This document shows positions 15,991 to 23,495 of a stretch of DNA of 33,776 nt, piece after piece; position 1 is the first letter of the stretch, and the number at the start of each line of letters is the position of its first letter. A program made the position numbers and the translations under genes. The notes below the pieces were generated by a model. That model saw only the letters and a program-made list of their open reading frames with translations, ran no database searches and had not been told where the DNA came from. The stretch is from contig CAZBTI010000025.1 in NCBI GenBank assembly GCA_964494395.1, forward strand, positions 1-33,776, given 5' to 3'. The DNA is from SHLQ01 sp964494395. Lineage in GTDB: Bacteria; Actinomycetota; Acidimicrobiia; Acidimicrobiales; SHLQ01.

Positions 15991-16785
15991 ATGACCTCGA
16001 AACCCGAACGACCTCTATCACCTGCCCGAGAATGGGTGTCCTTCGACGACACCGAAGGAGAGACGTGGATGTTCGATCTCACATACTTCCGATCGAACTG
16101 GCAGTGCATATTCGGGAACGGTTGCTCGGGCATCGAAGAGGAACCCGACGTTGCTGGCTCTCGGGGCTGCTGTAGCTACGGCGCGCACTTCGTCGACGAC
16201 GCAGACCTCACCCGCGTCATGGACATCGCAGCTGCGCTGCCCCCCGAACTCTGGCAGCACCACGACCGCCGACCTTCACACTCGGGTTCGAGAGCAGAAG
16301 ATATGGATGCGCTGGTCGATGCGTTGACTACCGTCGATGACGAAGGTGACCGGATCACCCGAGTTGTCGATGGTGCTTGCATCTTTCAAAACCGGCCCGG
16401 TTCATCAACGGGCCCAGGTTGTGCCCTTCACCTCGCAGCCGTCGCCAGCGAAGTCGAACCCTTGGAGTGGAAACCAGAGGTCTGCTGGCAACTGCCCATT
16501 CGCGTTGAACACCACCTCGACGACTACGACCGCTCAACCCACTTCGTCCGTCAATGGACGCGCAGCGACTGGGGTGAGGCAGGTCAAGACCTCGGCTGGT
16601 GGTGCTCTGAGGCCAGCGAGGCGTATACGGGTAGTCAGAACGTTGCGAGGTATCTGCGCGCCGAGATCGAAGCACTCGCCGGTTCACACATTGCCGATGC
16701 ACTCATTACCTACATCGATGGCGCGTCAGAAATTGAAGAACTACCTGCAGTCGCCGTAGAGCTCACGAGAAAGCCTCAGAGCTAA
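15991..16785 (+). CDS. Conserved actinobacterial cysteine-rich protein
   Basis: 264 aa, function unknown. Conserved-looking blocks are EWVSFDDTEGETWMFDLTYF, the pair CIFGNGCSG and GCCSYGAHF, ACIFQNRPG…GPGCALH, VCWQLPIR and GWWCSEA. I recognise this as a protein common in actinobacteria but do not know an assigned role. At least seven cysteines in short conserved motifs, with histidines nearby, suggest a metal or Fe-S site, which is inference. No signal peptide or membrane segment. The ATG at 15991 has no obvious ribosome site and no box of the leaderless type, so the start is less sure than the gene. Confidence 0.75.
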   Translation: MTSKPERPLSPAREWVSFDDTEGETWMFDLTYFRSNWQCIFGNGCSGIEEEPDVAGSRGCCSYGAHFVDDADLTRVMDIAAALPPELWQHHDRRPSHSGSRAEDMDALVDALTTVDDEGDRITRVVDGACIFQNRPGSSTGPGCALHLAAVASEVEPLEWKPEVCWQLPIRVEHHLDDYDRSTHFVRQWTRSDWGEAGQDLGWWCSEASEAYTGSQNVARYLRAEIEALAGSHIADALITYIDGASEIEELPAVAVELTRKPQS

Positions 16786-16796
16786 ATCAGCAACAG

Positions 16797-17036
16797 CTAT
16801 TCCGATTCGTCAGCGGTATCTGAGTCGTCAGCGGTAACCGCAGCTGATTCTGCAGTTTCTTCATCGTCGTTCTTGGAATCCCATTCCTCGGCCAGATCGG
16901 CCCAGGCATCGTGTTCAGGCTTATGTTCGCCCTCCTCAGAGTCCGAAATATCTTCGAAGAGGTCGTTGAGGTCGACCTCTTGAGAGCGCTTGAGCGCTCG
17001 AGCTTCTTCGAAACGGCGATGGCGACCCTTTTTCAC
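16797..17036 (-). CDS. Small protein with basic N-terminus and acidic tail
   Basis: 79 aa. It begins VKKGRHRRFEEARALKR, then turns strongly acidic (DLNDLFEDISDSEEGE to the C-terminal TADDSDTADESE). No family recognised; the acidic tail is probably disordered. The frame is open to 17162, but the GTG at 17036 is chosen because a near-perfect ribosome site AAGGAGGT lies 6 bases before it, and a -10 TAGTAT is found 35 bases further up. This strong Shine-Dalgarno stands out among many leaderless neighbours and suggests high expression. Confidence 0.75.
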   Translation of the reverse strand: MKKGRHRRFEEARALKRSQEVDLNDLFEDISDSEEGEHKPEHDAWADLAEEWDSKNDDEETAESAAVTADDSDTADESE

Positions 17037-17042
17037 GACGCG

Positions 17043-17077
17043 ACCTCCTTGGGAGACAACAATGGCTCCCCATACTA
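17043..17077 (-). promoter_or_regulatory. -10 box and strong Shine-Dalgarno before the acidic-tail gene
   Basis: TAGTAT at 17072-17077 is a good -10; no clear -35 is seen. AAGGAGGT at about 17043-17050 precedes the GTG at 17036 by 6 bases. The remaining stretch up to the RNase D stop at 17201 holds nothing else I can name. Confidence 0.6.
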
Positions 17078-17200
17078 GCCGTCGTTGGTGAAGGGCGGCA
17101 CACCATTCGCGCTGTTCAGTGCAGAATTTCCCCCGAAATCGTCGAACAAATACGCACTTCACCGCAGTGACAATTCACTCGGGTCGTTTGGGAGCTGAAT

Positions 17201-18430
17201 CTACTCTTCTTCAGATGTTGGAGCGCTAGTAGCGATCGGAACTCGGATCCGCGACCGTTCTTCTAGGACCAAGCCGCCATCGCCGTCGAAAGCCACTGCT
17301 GCTTCACCGCTCATAAGGCGCCGAATGGGCTCTCCGGCCAGCTCGGCGCGCCAACCGGTGTTGAGGCGTGCGTCATCGTCACCGCGAACGAGTGCTTCAA
17401 TGTCGGAGCGGGTACCGAGGAGTGTGGAATCGAGTTCGAGTTCTCGGGAAATCTGAGCCACCCAGGCCGCCACGAGGGACACACCAGGGCGGAGGTCGGG
17501 GCGAGGTTCGTTCCGTCGCCGATTCTGACGTGGGAGCGGCGGAAGCTCTTGGCCCTCGGCCACGAGTCGAAGGATCGTCTCACCACCATCGCCTTTGGCG
17601 AGGCGGTCATCGACGCCACGAACTTGGCGCAGTTGATCGGCGGTGGTTGGCCGCCGCTGTGCAATACCGACGAGCGCCAGATCCGAGAGGATAAAACGCA
17701 CGGGTTGATCGAGGTCAGCCGCTCGATTCTCCCGCCATGCAGCGAGTGCTCGCGCAGCACCTAAGGATGGCCCTTTGAGTTGGCGCACCGCCTTGATCCG
17801 CCGCCATGCCTCGTCGGGGTCGCGCTGGCCTCTCGGGACGGTGCGAACGCCCTCGAACTCGTCTTTAGCCCACTGGAGACGGCCGCGTTCTGTGAGGTCT
17901 TCGACCAGGCGGTCGCGAAGTTCGAGGAGGTGAAGAACGTCGCTCGCTGCGTAGTCGAGTTGGTCGGTAGTGAGCGGACGGGCCAGCCAATCGGTCAAAC
18001 GAGAGGTCTTTGGTAGAGAGATTCGAAGCACGCGATCGTGCAGCGCAGCCAGCGAAGGCGTCGACATGCCGGTGAACCCGGCGGCGAGTTGCGTGTCGAA
18101 TATCTCCCGAGGGAGTTCGCCAGCCCAGTGCTGAAACACCTCGAGGTCTTGGCTCGAGGCGTGGAGAACCGCCACGCCATCTGATCGAAGAAGATCGGCG
18201 AGAGGTTCGGGGCTGACCGCTAACGGGTCGATCAAAACAATCTCTGACCCATTGTTGATTTGAATCAACGCAACGCGCGGAAAGTAGGAGCGTTCCCGGT
18301 GGAACTCCGTATCGATCGCGTAGTCAAGACCCTTCGTCCGGTCGACGAAGGCTTGAAACTCAGCGGTGTCTTCAATGACACCGCTGTATTCTGCTGGCGC
18401 CAATTTTGGCGCTTCTCCGTCGTTGTTCAC
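17201..18430 (-). CDS. rnd: Ribonuclease D-like 3'-5' exonuclease with HRDC domain
   Basis: 409 aa. DEDDy exonuclease domain: D40 and E42 (AIDTEFHRE), D95 (SSQDLEVF), Y160 and D164 (DYAASDVLHL). An HRDC-type helical domain follows (about 205-295, AWRRIKAVRQLKG onward), then a second helical region and a short acidic end. RNase D trims 3' ends of tRNA and other stable RNAs. The start is a GTG with TACGCT 6 bases before it, consistent with a leaderless message although mobA lies only 45 bases upstream. Confidence 0.92.
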   Translation of the reverse strand: MNNDGEAPKLAPAEYSGVIEDTAEFQAFVDRTKGLDYAIDTEFHRERSYFPRVALIQINNGSEIVLIDPLAVSPEPLADLLRSDGVAVLHASSQDLEVFQHWAGELPREIFDTQLAAGFTGMSTPSLAALHDRVLRISLPKTSRLTDWLARPLTTDQLDYAASDVLHLLELRDRLVEDLTERGRLQWAKDEFEGVRTVPRGQRDPDEAWRRIKAVRQLKGPSLGAARALAAWRENRAADLDQPVRFILSDLALVGIAQRRPTTADQLRQVRGVDDRLAKGDGGETILRLVAEGQELPPLPRQNRRRNEPRPDLRPGVSLVAAWVAQISRELELDSTLLGTRSDIEALVRGDDDARLNTGWRAELAGEPIRRLMSGEAAVAFDGDGGLVLEERSRIRVPIATSAPTSEEE

Positions 18431-18436
18431 ACGCTG

Positions 18437-18442
18437 AGCGTA
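18437..18442 (-). promoter_or_regulatory. -10 box (TACGCT) before the RNase D gene
   Basis: TACGCT ends 6 bases before the GTG at 18430; no Shine-Dalgarno is seen. It suggests an own, leaderless transcript for rnd. Confidence 0.45.
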
Positions 18443-18475
18443 GTCGTGCCGGTCGACCAGAGCGTTGCTGGGGGG

Positions 18476-19069
18476 CTATCGAATGTCCTCGTCTGGCGCG
18501 GGTACCGCGTGGCGCTGAAGTTGTTCGAGATCCTCGGGAGTATCGATGTCGCGAAAGAACCCAGGCGAAGTCGAAAGAACTGCGCACTCGCGAAAGCCGG
18601 CGAAACCGGAGTGAAGCGAACGAACACCGCCTTCGAATCTGGAGGTGAGCTCCGGAACGATCCGAGATGCGAAGCAAACACCGTGCCACTGCCGCCGACC
18701 TCCGACGAGCGGCACCGAAACATCGGCGTTGGTCCGCCGTCGAGCATCGACGAGCACGTCGACATGGCCAGCCGTGAGCTGTGCGAGATCGCAGGACACG
18801 ACGAGCACCTCATCACCGGTAACGGACTGGGTTGCGTGCACCAGAGCGCCGAAGGGTCCAATGTGGGGTTCGGGGTCGAGGACGTGGGTAACATTTCCAA
18901 TGCGCCCGATTTCGGCGTCACCCCCGACAATTTTCACGCCGCCGAGATGACTCACTGCATCGATGACCCGAACAACCAAGGGTTGACCTTCGATGAGCAA
19001 CGTTGCCTTGTCGGCCCCCATCCGGCGACTCTGGCCGCCGGCGAGCACGAGCACGTCAATCACCGTCAC
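18476..19069 (-). CDS. mobA: Molybdenum cofactor guanylyltransferase (MobA-like)
   Basis: Transfers GMP from GTP to molybdopterin to form the guanine dinucleotide cofactor. 197 aa with the nucleotidyltransferase signature LAGGQSRRMGADKA (9-22), the GPFGAL segment and the metal-binding VSCDLAQL. Related transferases (MocA-type) share these motifs, so the exact substrate is a family-level call. The start is a GTG at 19069; a second GTG two codons downstream is possible. It lies 36 bases after the DUF3151 gene in the same direction. No other molybdopterin gene is nearby. Confidence 0.85.
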   Translation of the reverse strand: MTVIDVLVLAGGQSRRMGADKATLLIEGQPLVVRVIDAVSHLGGVKIVGGDAEIGRIGNVTHVLDPEPHIGPFGALVHATQSVTGDEVLVVSCDLAQLTAGHVDVLVDARRRTNADVSVPLVGGRRQWHGVCFASRIVPELTSRFEGGVRSLHSGFAGFRECAVLSTSPGFFRDIDTPEDLEQLQRHAVPAPDEDIR

Positions 19070-19083
19070 CGCCAGCTCCGTTC

Positions 19084-19114
19084 GCTCTAGGTCGAGTGTG
19101 TTGCTCTAGGTCGA
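19084..19114. repeat. 12-base direct repeat between mobA and the DUF3151 gene
   Basis: GCTCTAGGTCGA occurs at 19084-19095 and again at 19103-19114, 19 bases apart. The second copy contains the stop of the DUF3151 gene, so the first looks like a short local duplication of that gene's end. Confidence 0.6.
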
Positions 19115-19537
19115 TGGTGGCCACGACGGATCGAGCTGACGAAGAAACAGGTCGCAGCGTTCTGCTTCGTCGGTCTCACCAATCTCGGCTGCGCACCGTT
19201 GAAGCCCGGATAGACAGCGGAGAAAGGCCCGGTTCGAATCGTGTTCCCATTTGACGTAGCCGCTCCCCCGCCAACCGTTCTGGCGCAAGGTGTCGAGGCC
19301 TCGGTGATAGCCAATGCGGTAGTACGCGTATGACTCGAGGGTGTCACGGCCAGCATCACCGAGGGCAGCCCATGCATCGAGCGACCTCGGCGAATCCGCC
19401 GCCACGGCAGCGAGAGCATCTCTTGGCTCTGGGCCGGTGCCGGCTGCAGTGATGGCGTCGATGAGTTGGCTATCAGCTTCGGGCAGCACCGTCTGGGGAA
19501 TGCCGGTGCCACCGAAGGACACGTTGTGTGAGCTCAC
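19106..19537 (-). CDS. DUF3151 family protein
   Basis: 143 aa. The family core is recognisable: ESYAYYRIGYHRGLDTLRQNGWRGSGYVKWEHDSNRAFLRCL. DUF3151 is an actinobacterial family without a known function. It starts with a GTG in a GTGA overlap with the pyruvate kinase stop, so it is translated with pyk. Confidence 0.88.
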   Translation of the reverse strand: MSSHNVSFGGTGIPQTVLPEADSQLIDAITAAGTGPEPRDALAAVAADSPRSLDAWAALGDAGRDTLESYAYYRIGYHRGLDTLRQNGWRGSGYVKWEHDSNRAFLRCLSGLQRCAAEIGETDEAERCDLFLRQLDPSWPPST

Positions 19538-20955
19538 GTAGGAACGACCATGATGCGGAGGTTGTTCGTGACCTTCGCGCCAATGCCGTCGCCGCCGAGC
19601 ACAGCCACCTGATCGCCGGGGCGGATATGTCCAGCTTCAGTCGCTGCCTTCATTGCCTCAAGCATCATTTCTTCTCGCGTCCCGCCCGCTGAGAGATAGA
19701 TCGGAGCCGTGCCCCAACTCAAGGTCAGCTGGTTGATGGTTTGGGGCTCTGTGCTGATACCGAGAATCGGAACCTCAGGACGGAAACGGGCCATCTGGCG
19801 AACGGTGAAGCCGGTGCCGGAAATTGCAATGATGGCGGCGACGTCGAGTTCGGTTACCGCACGCCACGTCGCAACGGTCATTGCATCGGTCGTGTCGTTT
19901 CCGGAGTCGGCCTCTTGGCGCATTGCGCTGACGTTTCGTGCCCAAGCCTCGTGATCAAATACCTCGTCGGCCTTGCGGGCAATGCGGCCCATGGTGCGAA
20001 CGACGTTGACCGGGTCGACGCCGACCGCCGTCTCGCCCGACAGCATGACTGCGCTGCTGCCATCCCACACGGCGTTTGCCACGTCGGAAGCCTCGGCGCG
20101 AGTCGGTGCGGGAGCGGTGATCATCGACTCCAACATTTGGGTAGCGGTGATGACGGGTTTACCGCCCGAGATGCAGCGCTTGATGATCTGCTTTTGAGTG
20201 ATTGGCAAATCCTCGATAGGAAGCTCGTTGCCGAGATCGCCACGAGCGACCATGACCGCTCCCGATGCTTCGATGATGCCATCGAGGTTTTCGATAGCGG
20301 AACGTGTTTCGATCTTGGCGACGAGGAGTGGCCCGCGAGGGTGCGGTTCGGTTCCGACCCGGCGCATGTCGTGAGCGGACTTCACAAAGCTAATCGCCAA
20401 CATGTCGACGCCAACGTCGACGAAGGAGTCAGCTAACTTCAGGTCGTAGTCGGTGGGTGTCGAGAGAACGAGTTTGTCCGCTGGAATGTGGACTCCAGGC
20501 TTGCCGGAGAGCTTGCCGGCGTGCACGACTTCTGACTTCAAAACGTCGGAACCGACCTCGCGCACTTCGAGGACGAGTCGTCCGTCGCCGATCACAATGC
20601 GATCGCCTGCGCTGTAGTTGGTGAACATGCCTTCGTAGTCGACCTCTATGGTGGTCTTCGTGGACTCGTCTTCGCCACAGCGAACCTCGACGATGTCCCC
20701 GAGTTCGAAGAATGTGTCGGTTTTGAACTCTGCTACTCGAACTTTGGGTCCCGGAAGATCGGCCAAGATGCCGACGCTCCGCTTCTCTTCGTGTGCGATT
20801 CGACGAACGGCGTCGTACCGCTCCATGCCGTCGTCGAGCGATCCGTGAGAGAGGTTGATGCGGGCGACGTCTACGCCCGCTCGAATGATTCCTCGCAGCA
20901 CCGATTCATCGTCGGTTGCTGGTCCGAGGCTTGCTATGAGCTTTGTCCTTCGCAT
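19534..20955 (-). CDS. pyk: Pyruvate kinase
   Basis: Last step of glycolysis, phosphoenolpyruvate plus ADP to pyruvate plus ATP. From the chosen start it is 473 aa: MRRTKLIASLGPATD, then RINLSHG, ADLPGPKVRV, the active-site region MVARGDLGNELP with ITATQMLESM, and the C-terminal domain. The frame is open to 21048, but homologues begin at the RRTK segment; a TACCCT box ends 6 bases before the ATG at 20955, which fits a leaderless start. An ATG nine codons upstream (21,0-kb side, at 20982) is a less likely alternative. Divergent from the glycerophosphodiesterase gene. Confidence 0.95.
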   Translation of the reverse strand: MRRTKLIASLGPATDDESVLRGIIRAGVDVARINLSHGSLDDGMERYDAVRRIAHEEKRSVGILADLPGPKVRVAEFKTDTFFELGDIVEVRCGEDESTKTTIEVDYEGMFTNYSAGDRIVIGDGRLVLEVREVGSDVLKSEVVHAGKLSGKPGVHIPADKLVLSTPTDYDLKLADSFVDVGVDMLAISFVKSAHDMRRVGTEPHPRGPLLVAKIETRSAIENLDGIIEASGAVMVARGDLGNELPIEDLPITQKQIIKRCISGGKPVITATQMLESMITAPAPTRAEASDVANAVWDGSSAVMLSGETAVGVDPVNVVRTMGRIARKADEVFDHEAWARNVSAMRQEADSGNDTTDAMTVATWRAVTELDVAAIIAISGTGFTVRQMARFRPEVPILGISTEPQTINQLTLSWGTAPIYLSAGGTREEMMLEAMKAATEAGHIRPGDQVAVLGGDGIGAKVTNNLRIMVVPT

Positions 20956-20961
20956 CCCTTC

Positions 20962-21041
20962 AGGGTACTTGACCAGCACCATTGGCCACCCTGAACAATC
21001 GAGCAATTCCCGAGGACTTCCTGATCGGCCTACCCTAGGCT
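20962..21041. promoter_or_regulatory. Divergent leaderless promoters of pyk and the GDPD gene
   Basis: For pyk (minus), TACCCT at 20962-20967 lies 6 bases before the ATG at 20955. For the GDPD gene (plus), TAGGCT at 21036-21041 lies 6 bases before the ATG at 21048, with TACCCT at 21031-21036 as an alternative. Neither gene needs a ribosome site if these are correct. Confidence 0.5.
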
Positions 21042-21047
21042 GACCCA

Positions 21048-21803
21048 ATGGCCGTCCACCCGTACCTGCAAAGCAAGTTTCCCCTTGCTATGGCGCACCG
21101 CGGAGGGGCATTGGAAACCGCCGAAAACACGCTCGAAGGCTTTCGTTATGCAGCATCTCTTGGCTTCCGCTACATCGAAACCGATGTGCAGGTGAGTCGG
21201 GACGGCGTGGTTGTGTGCTTCCATGATCCGGTCGTCGATCGCGTGAGTCAACAAACGGGCGCTATCGATTCCTGGAGCTGGGCCGAACTCGCAGAATTGA
21301 CGATCCTCGGCGGATCCCAGCTCATCGACCTCGAGAGCCTCCTAGAAGAACTTCCAGACACCTTTTTCAACATCGACGCGAAGAGCGACGCTGTCGTCGA
21401 GCCACTCCTCGGAGTTCTCACTCGGCAGAACGCCTTTGCTCGCGTGTGCGTTGGCACGTTCTCCGACGAACGGGGCCGGCGAATTCGAAACGCTGAACCC
21501 GACGTGATCTGCACTGCCTTAGGGCCTCGGGGATCGACTCGCCTTTTGTTGTCGAGCTGGGGCCTTCCCATCGAGACACCTCCCGGCGACGTGTTGCAAC
21601 TGCCCCCGAAGTACCGGGGATTCGACATCCTCACCGAACGCTTCATCTCCCACGCGCACGATCTCGGTCTTGCTGTTCACGCGTGGACCATCAATGAGCG
21701 TCGAGAGATTGAACGACTCCTCGACTTGGGTATCGACGGCATCATGACGGATCGACCGAGCCTGTTGAAGCAAGTATTTGCCGATCGCGGCTTCGATCTC
21801 TGA
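21048..21803 (+). CDS. Glycerophosphodiester phosphodiesterase
   Basis: Cleaves glycerophosphodiesters from phospholipid turnover into glycerol-3-phosphate and an alcohol. 251 aa, a single GDPD barrel with H17-R18 (MAHRGG), AENT, metal-site E44 and D46 (IETDVQVSRDG) and the catalytic H59 (FHD). Near the end, VHAWTIN and GIDGIMTDRP are typical. No signal peptide, so it is cytosolic. All catalytic residues I can check are present. Confidence 0.93.
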   Translation: MAVHPYLQSKFPLAMAHRGGALETAENTLEGFRYAASLGFRYIETDVQVSRDGVVVCFHDPVVDRVSQQTGAIDSWSWAELAELTILGGSQLIDLESLLEELPDTFFNIDAKSDAVVEPLLGVLTRQNAFARVCVGTFSDERGRRIRNAEPDVICTALGPRGSTRLLLSSWGLPIETPPGDVLQLPPKYRGFDILTERFISHAHDLGLAVHAWTINERREIERLLDLGIDGIMTDRPSLLKQVFADRGFDL

Positions 21804-21828
21804 CCCACCTGTGTCACCGGTGGTGGGC

Positions 21829-21834
21829 TACGGT
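21829..21834 (+). promoter_or_regulatory. -10 box (TACGGT) before the zinc-ribbon gene
   Basis: TACGGT ends 6 bases before the ATG at 21841 and no ribosome site is visible, another case of the leaderless pattern. A well-spaced -35 is not evident. Confidence 0.4.
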
Positions 21835-21840
21835 GAGACC

Positions 21841-22035
21841 ATGGATGACCTCGAAGGGCTCACCTGCCCCCGGTGCGGTGGCGACCTCGCTGAACGCGAA
21901 TTCTATGGTGTCTGCGCGACGTGCGCCGACACGCTGAGATCGACCTTCGACGGAAGTCCCCGAGGCGACGTAGAAGCCGCTGCCTACGAACCAAAGATGA
22001 ACGTCACGCCAAACGCTGTTGCGTCCAAAGAGTAG
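21841..22035 (+). CDS. Small zinc-ribbon protein
   Basis: 64 aa. MDDLEGLTCPRCGGDLAERE with FYGVCATC gives a CxxC…CxxC zinc ribbon (C9, C12, C27, C30), followed by an uncharged tail. The frame extends upstream to 21778 inside the preceding gene, but the ATG at 21841 gives the compact protein and has a promoter box. Function unknown. The next gene starts 2 bases after its stop. Confidence 0.7.
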   Translation: MDDLEGLTCPRCGGDLAEREFYGVCATCADTLRSTFDGSPRGDVEAAAYEPKMNVTPNAVASKE

Positions 22036-22037
22036 CC

Positions 22038-22310
22038 ATGTTGCCCTTCTTGGAGGCGGCGCTTTGGATCGCCCTCGCGAGCATCCCGTTCGTGTTTGTC
22101 GGCATGACCTTCCTGCATGCAGCGAAACGTCCCCAATGGGTTTGGGCGTTGTCCGGACGCACCCAGATCGTCTGGATTGCCACGTTGCTGATCGGCAACT
22201 TGGTATGGCCCATTGGTGTGCCAGCTGCGATCTACTACCTCATTCGGGTTCGGCCAGTGCTCGTGGCCGCCGAGAGCGGTGACATGGACCGACTCCTCGA
22301 CAGCGCCTAA
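22038..22310 (+). CDS. Two-helix membrane protein (DUF2516-like)
   Basis: 90 aa with hydrophobic helices at about 5-25 (EAALWIALASIPFVFVGMTFL) and 45-69 (IVWIATLLIGNLVWPIGVPA), separated by a basic loop with KRPQWVW. The size and layout resemble DUF2516 proteins, a tentative match. The frame is open upstream to 21921, but the ATG at 22038, two bases after the zinc-ribbon stop, is the natural start. The two small genes probably form a pair. Confidence 0.7.
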   Translation: MLPFLEAALWIALASIPFVFVGMTFLHAAKRPQWVWALSGRTQIVWIATLLIGNLVWPIGVPAAIYYLIRVRPVLVAAESGDMDRLLDSA

Positions 22311-22321
22311 AACTACCAGCG

Positions 22322-22350
22322 CCCCCACGTCCTTGCGAAAGGACATGGGG
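22322..22350. terminator. Hairpin downstream of the two-helix membrane protein gene
   Basis: A 12-bp stem with one mismatch (CCCCACGTCCTT with AAGGACATGGGG) closed by a GCGA tetraloop. It is followed by a T-rich but not pure stretch (TGTTGTTCTTT), so it is a plausible but not textbook terminator. Confidence 0.5.
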
Positions 22351-22377
22351 ACCGCTGTGTTGTTCTTTATGACGTTG

Positions 22378-22531
22378 CGCTGCCTTGAGGGCAGTGCTTC
22401 GCTGNNNNNNNNNNNNNNNNNNNNNNNNNNNNNNNNNNNNNNNNNNNNNNNNNNNNNNNNNNNNNNNNNNNNNNNNNNNNNNNNNNNNNNNNNNNNNNNN
22501 NNNNCGCTGCCTTGAGGGCAGTGCTTCGCTG
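22378..22531. other. Assembly gap (100 N) flanked by identical 27-base sequences
   Basis: The 27 bases just before the N run (22378-22404) and just after it (22505-22531) are identical and contain a small hairpin (CTGCC/GGCAG). Either the contig ends overlap and nothing is missing, or a tandem repeat fills the gap. The N length is a default. No gene spans it convincingly. Confidence 0.9.
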
Positions 22532-22537
22532 GGGCGC

Positions 22538-23140
22538 TTAGAACTCGGCGCGTACCAGTGCGTGCTCTACCAGATGAAGGAGCGTGACTTTCGTGCTATT
22601 ACGGTCACGTGCATCGGTGCTCACGATCGGAATATCGTCATCGAGGTCAAGACCTTCACGAACTTCTTCGATCGAGTGGTGAAGATCGCCGTGGAATGCG
22701 TTGATTGCAACCACGAACGGAACCTGCGCCTGCTCGAAGTACTCGACAGCACCGAAGGAATCTTCGAAGCGACGCGTATCCAAGATGACGACAGCGCCGA
22801 TGGCGCCTCGGGTGAGTTCATCCCACATGAATCGGAAGCGGTCCTGGCCCGGAGTGCCGAACAGGTACAGAACCAGTTCGTCACCGAGACCAACGCGACC
22901 GAAGTCCATTGCAACCGTGGTCGACTTCTTCGAGCTTGCTGCATCACCCTCATTGTCGACGTCGGCGCTCACGGTAGTGAGAGCGGCTTCGGTCGTGAGG
23001 GGATCAATCTCGGAGATCGAACCAACGAACGTTGTCTTGCCGACGGCGTAACCACCGGCGACAACGATCTTGACTGGAAGCGGAACCGATTCAGAGCCGG
23101 TGTCTTCTGCGGAAGTGAAATCAGAGTCGACGGAGACCAT
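22538..23140 (-). CDS. Conservon GTP-binding protein (CvnD type)
   Basis: Small Ras-like/MglA-like GTPase of the conservon signalling module, 200 aa from the chosen start. G1 P-loop GGYAVGKT (29-36), G3 GTPGQDRF, and NAFHGD in the place of the usual NKxD, as is normal for CvnD. The start at 23140 (not 23224) has GAAAGG upstream and overlaps the DUF742 gene end by 20 bases. It is the last gene of the set; no cytochrome P450 (CvnE) follows. Confidence 0.9.
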   Translation of the reverse strand: MVSVDSDFTSAEDTGSESVPLPVKIVVAGGYAVGKTTFVGSISEIDPLTTEAALTTVSADVDNEGDAASSKKSTTVAMDFGRVGLGDELVLYLFGTPGQDRFRFMWDELTRGAIGAVVILDTRRFEDSFGAVEYFEQAQVPFVVAINAFHGDLHHSIEEVREGLDLDDDIPIVSTDARDRNSTKVTLLHLVEHALVRAEF

Positions 23141-23495
23141 CGCGAACCCTTTCCAGAAGTGCGGTGTCGGCCTTTTGCGACATCGACTTCGTCTGTACGT
23201 GGCCTTCGACGGAGAGATCACCAATCAGCACGCGGATGGCGCCGATCGGAAGTCGAAGATGAGCTGAAAGTTCAGCGACGGCTATTGGCTTTTCTGCGAG
23301 CTTGAGGATGTCTCGTCGTTCGAATGCGATGAGCTGGAGATTTTCCCGTCCTCGGGGCGTCGTGCGCACCAAAGCCTCGTACGGGATGTCGACGTCGACC
23401 TTGGTACGACCACCGGTGACCGCATATGGCGGTACCCGGAGTCGACGCTTGGCCTGACCGTCGCTCTGCTCAGCGCTTGTGTCGTAAGCGGTCAT
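23121..23495 (-). CDS. DUF742 family protein (CvnC type)
   Basis: 124 aa. The family pattern is clear: VPPYAVTGGRTK, then YEALVR, and a winged-helix-like end with KPIAVAELSAHLRLPIGAIRVLIGDLSVEG. CvnC proteins bridge the kinase-like and GTPase members of the conservon; their exact action is not known. Its start overlaps the CvnB stop by ATGA. Confidence 0.93.
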   Translation of the reverse strand: MTAYDTSAEQSDGQAKRRLRVPPYAVTGGRTKVDVDIPYEALVRTTPRGRENLQLIAFERRDILKLAEKPIAVAELSAHLRLPIGAIRVLIGDLSVEGHVQTKSMSQKADTALLERVRDGLRRL

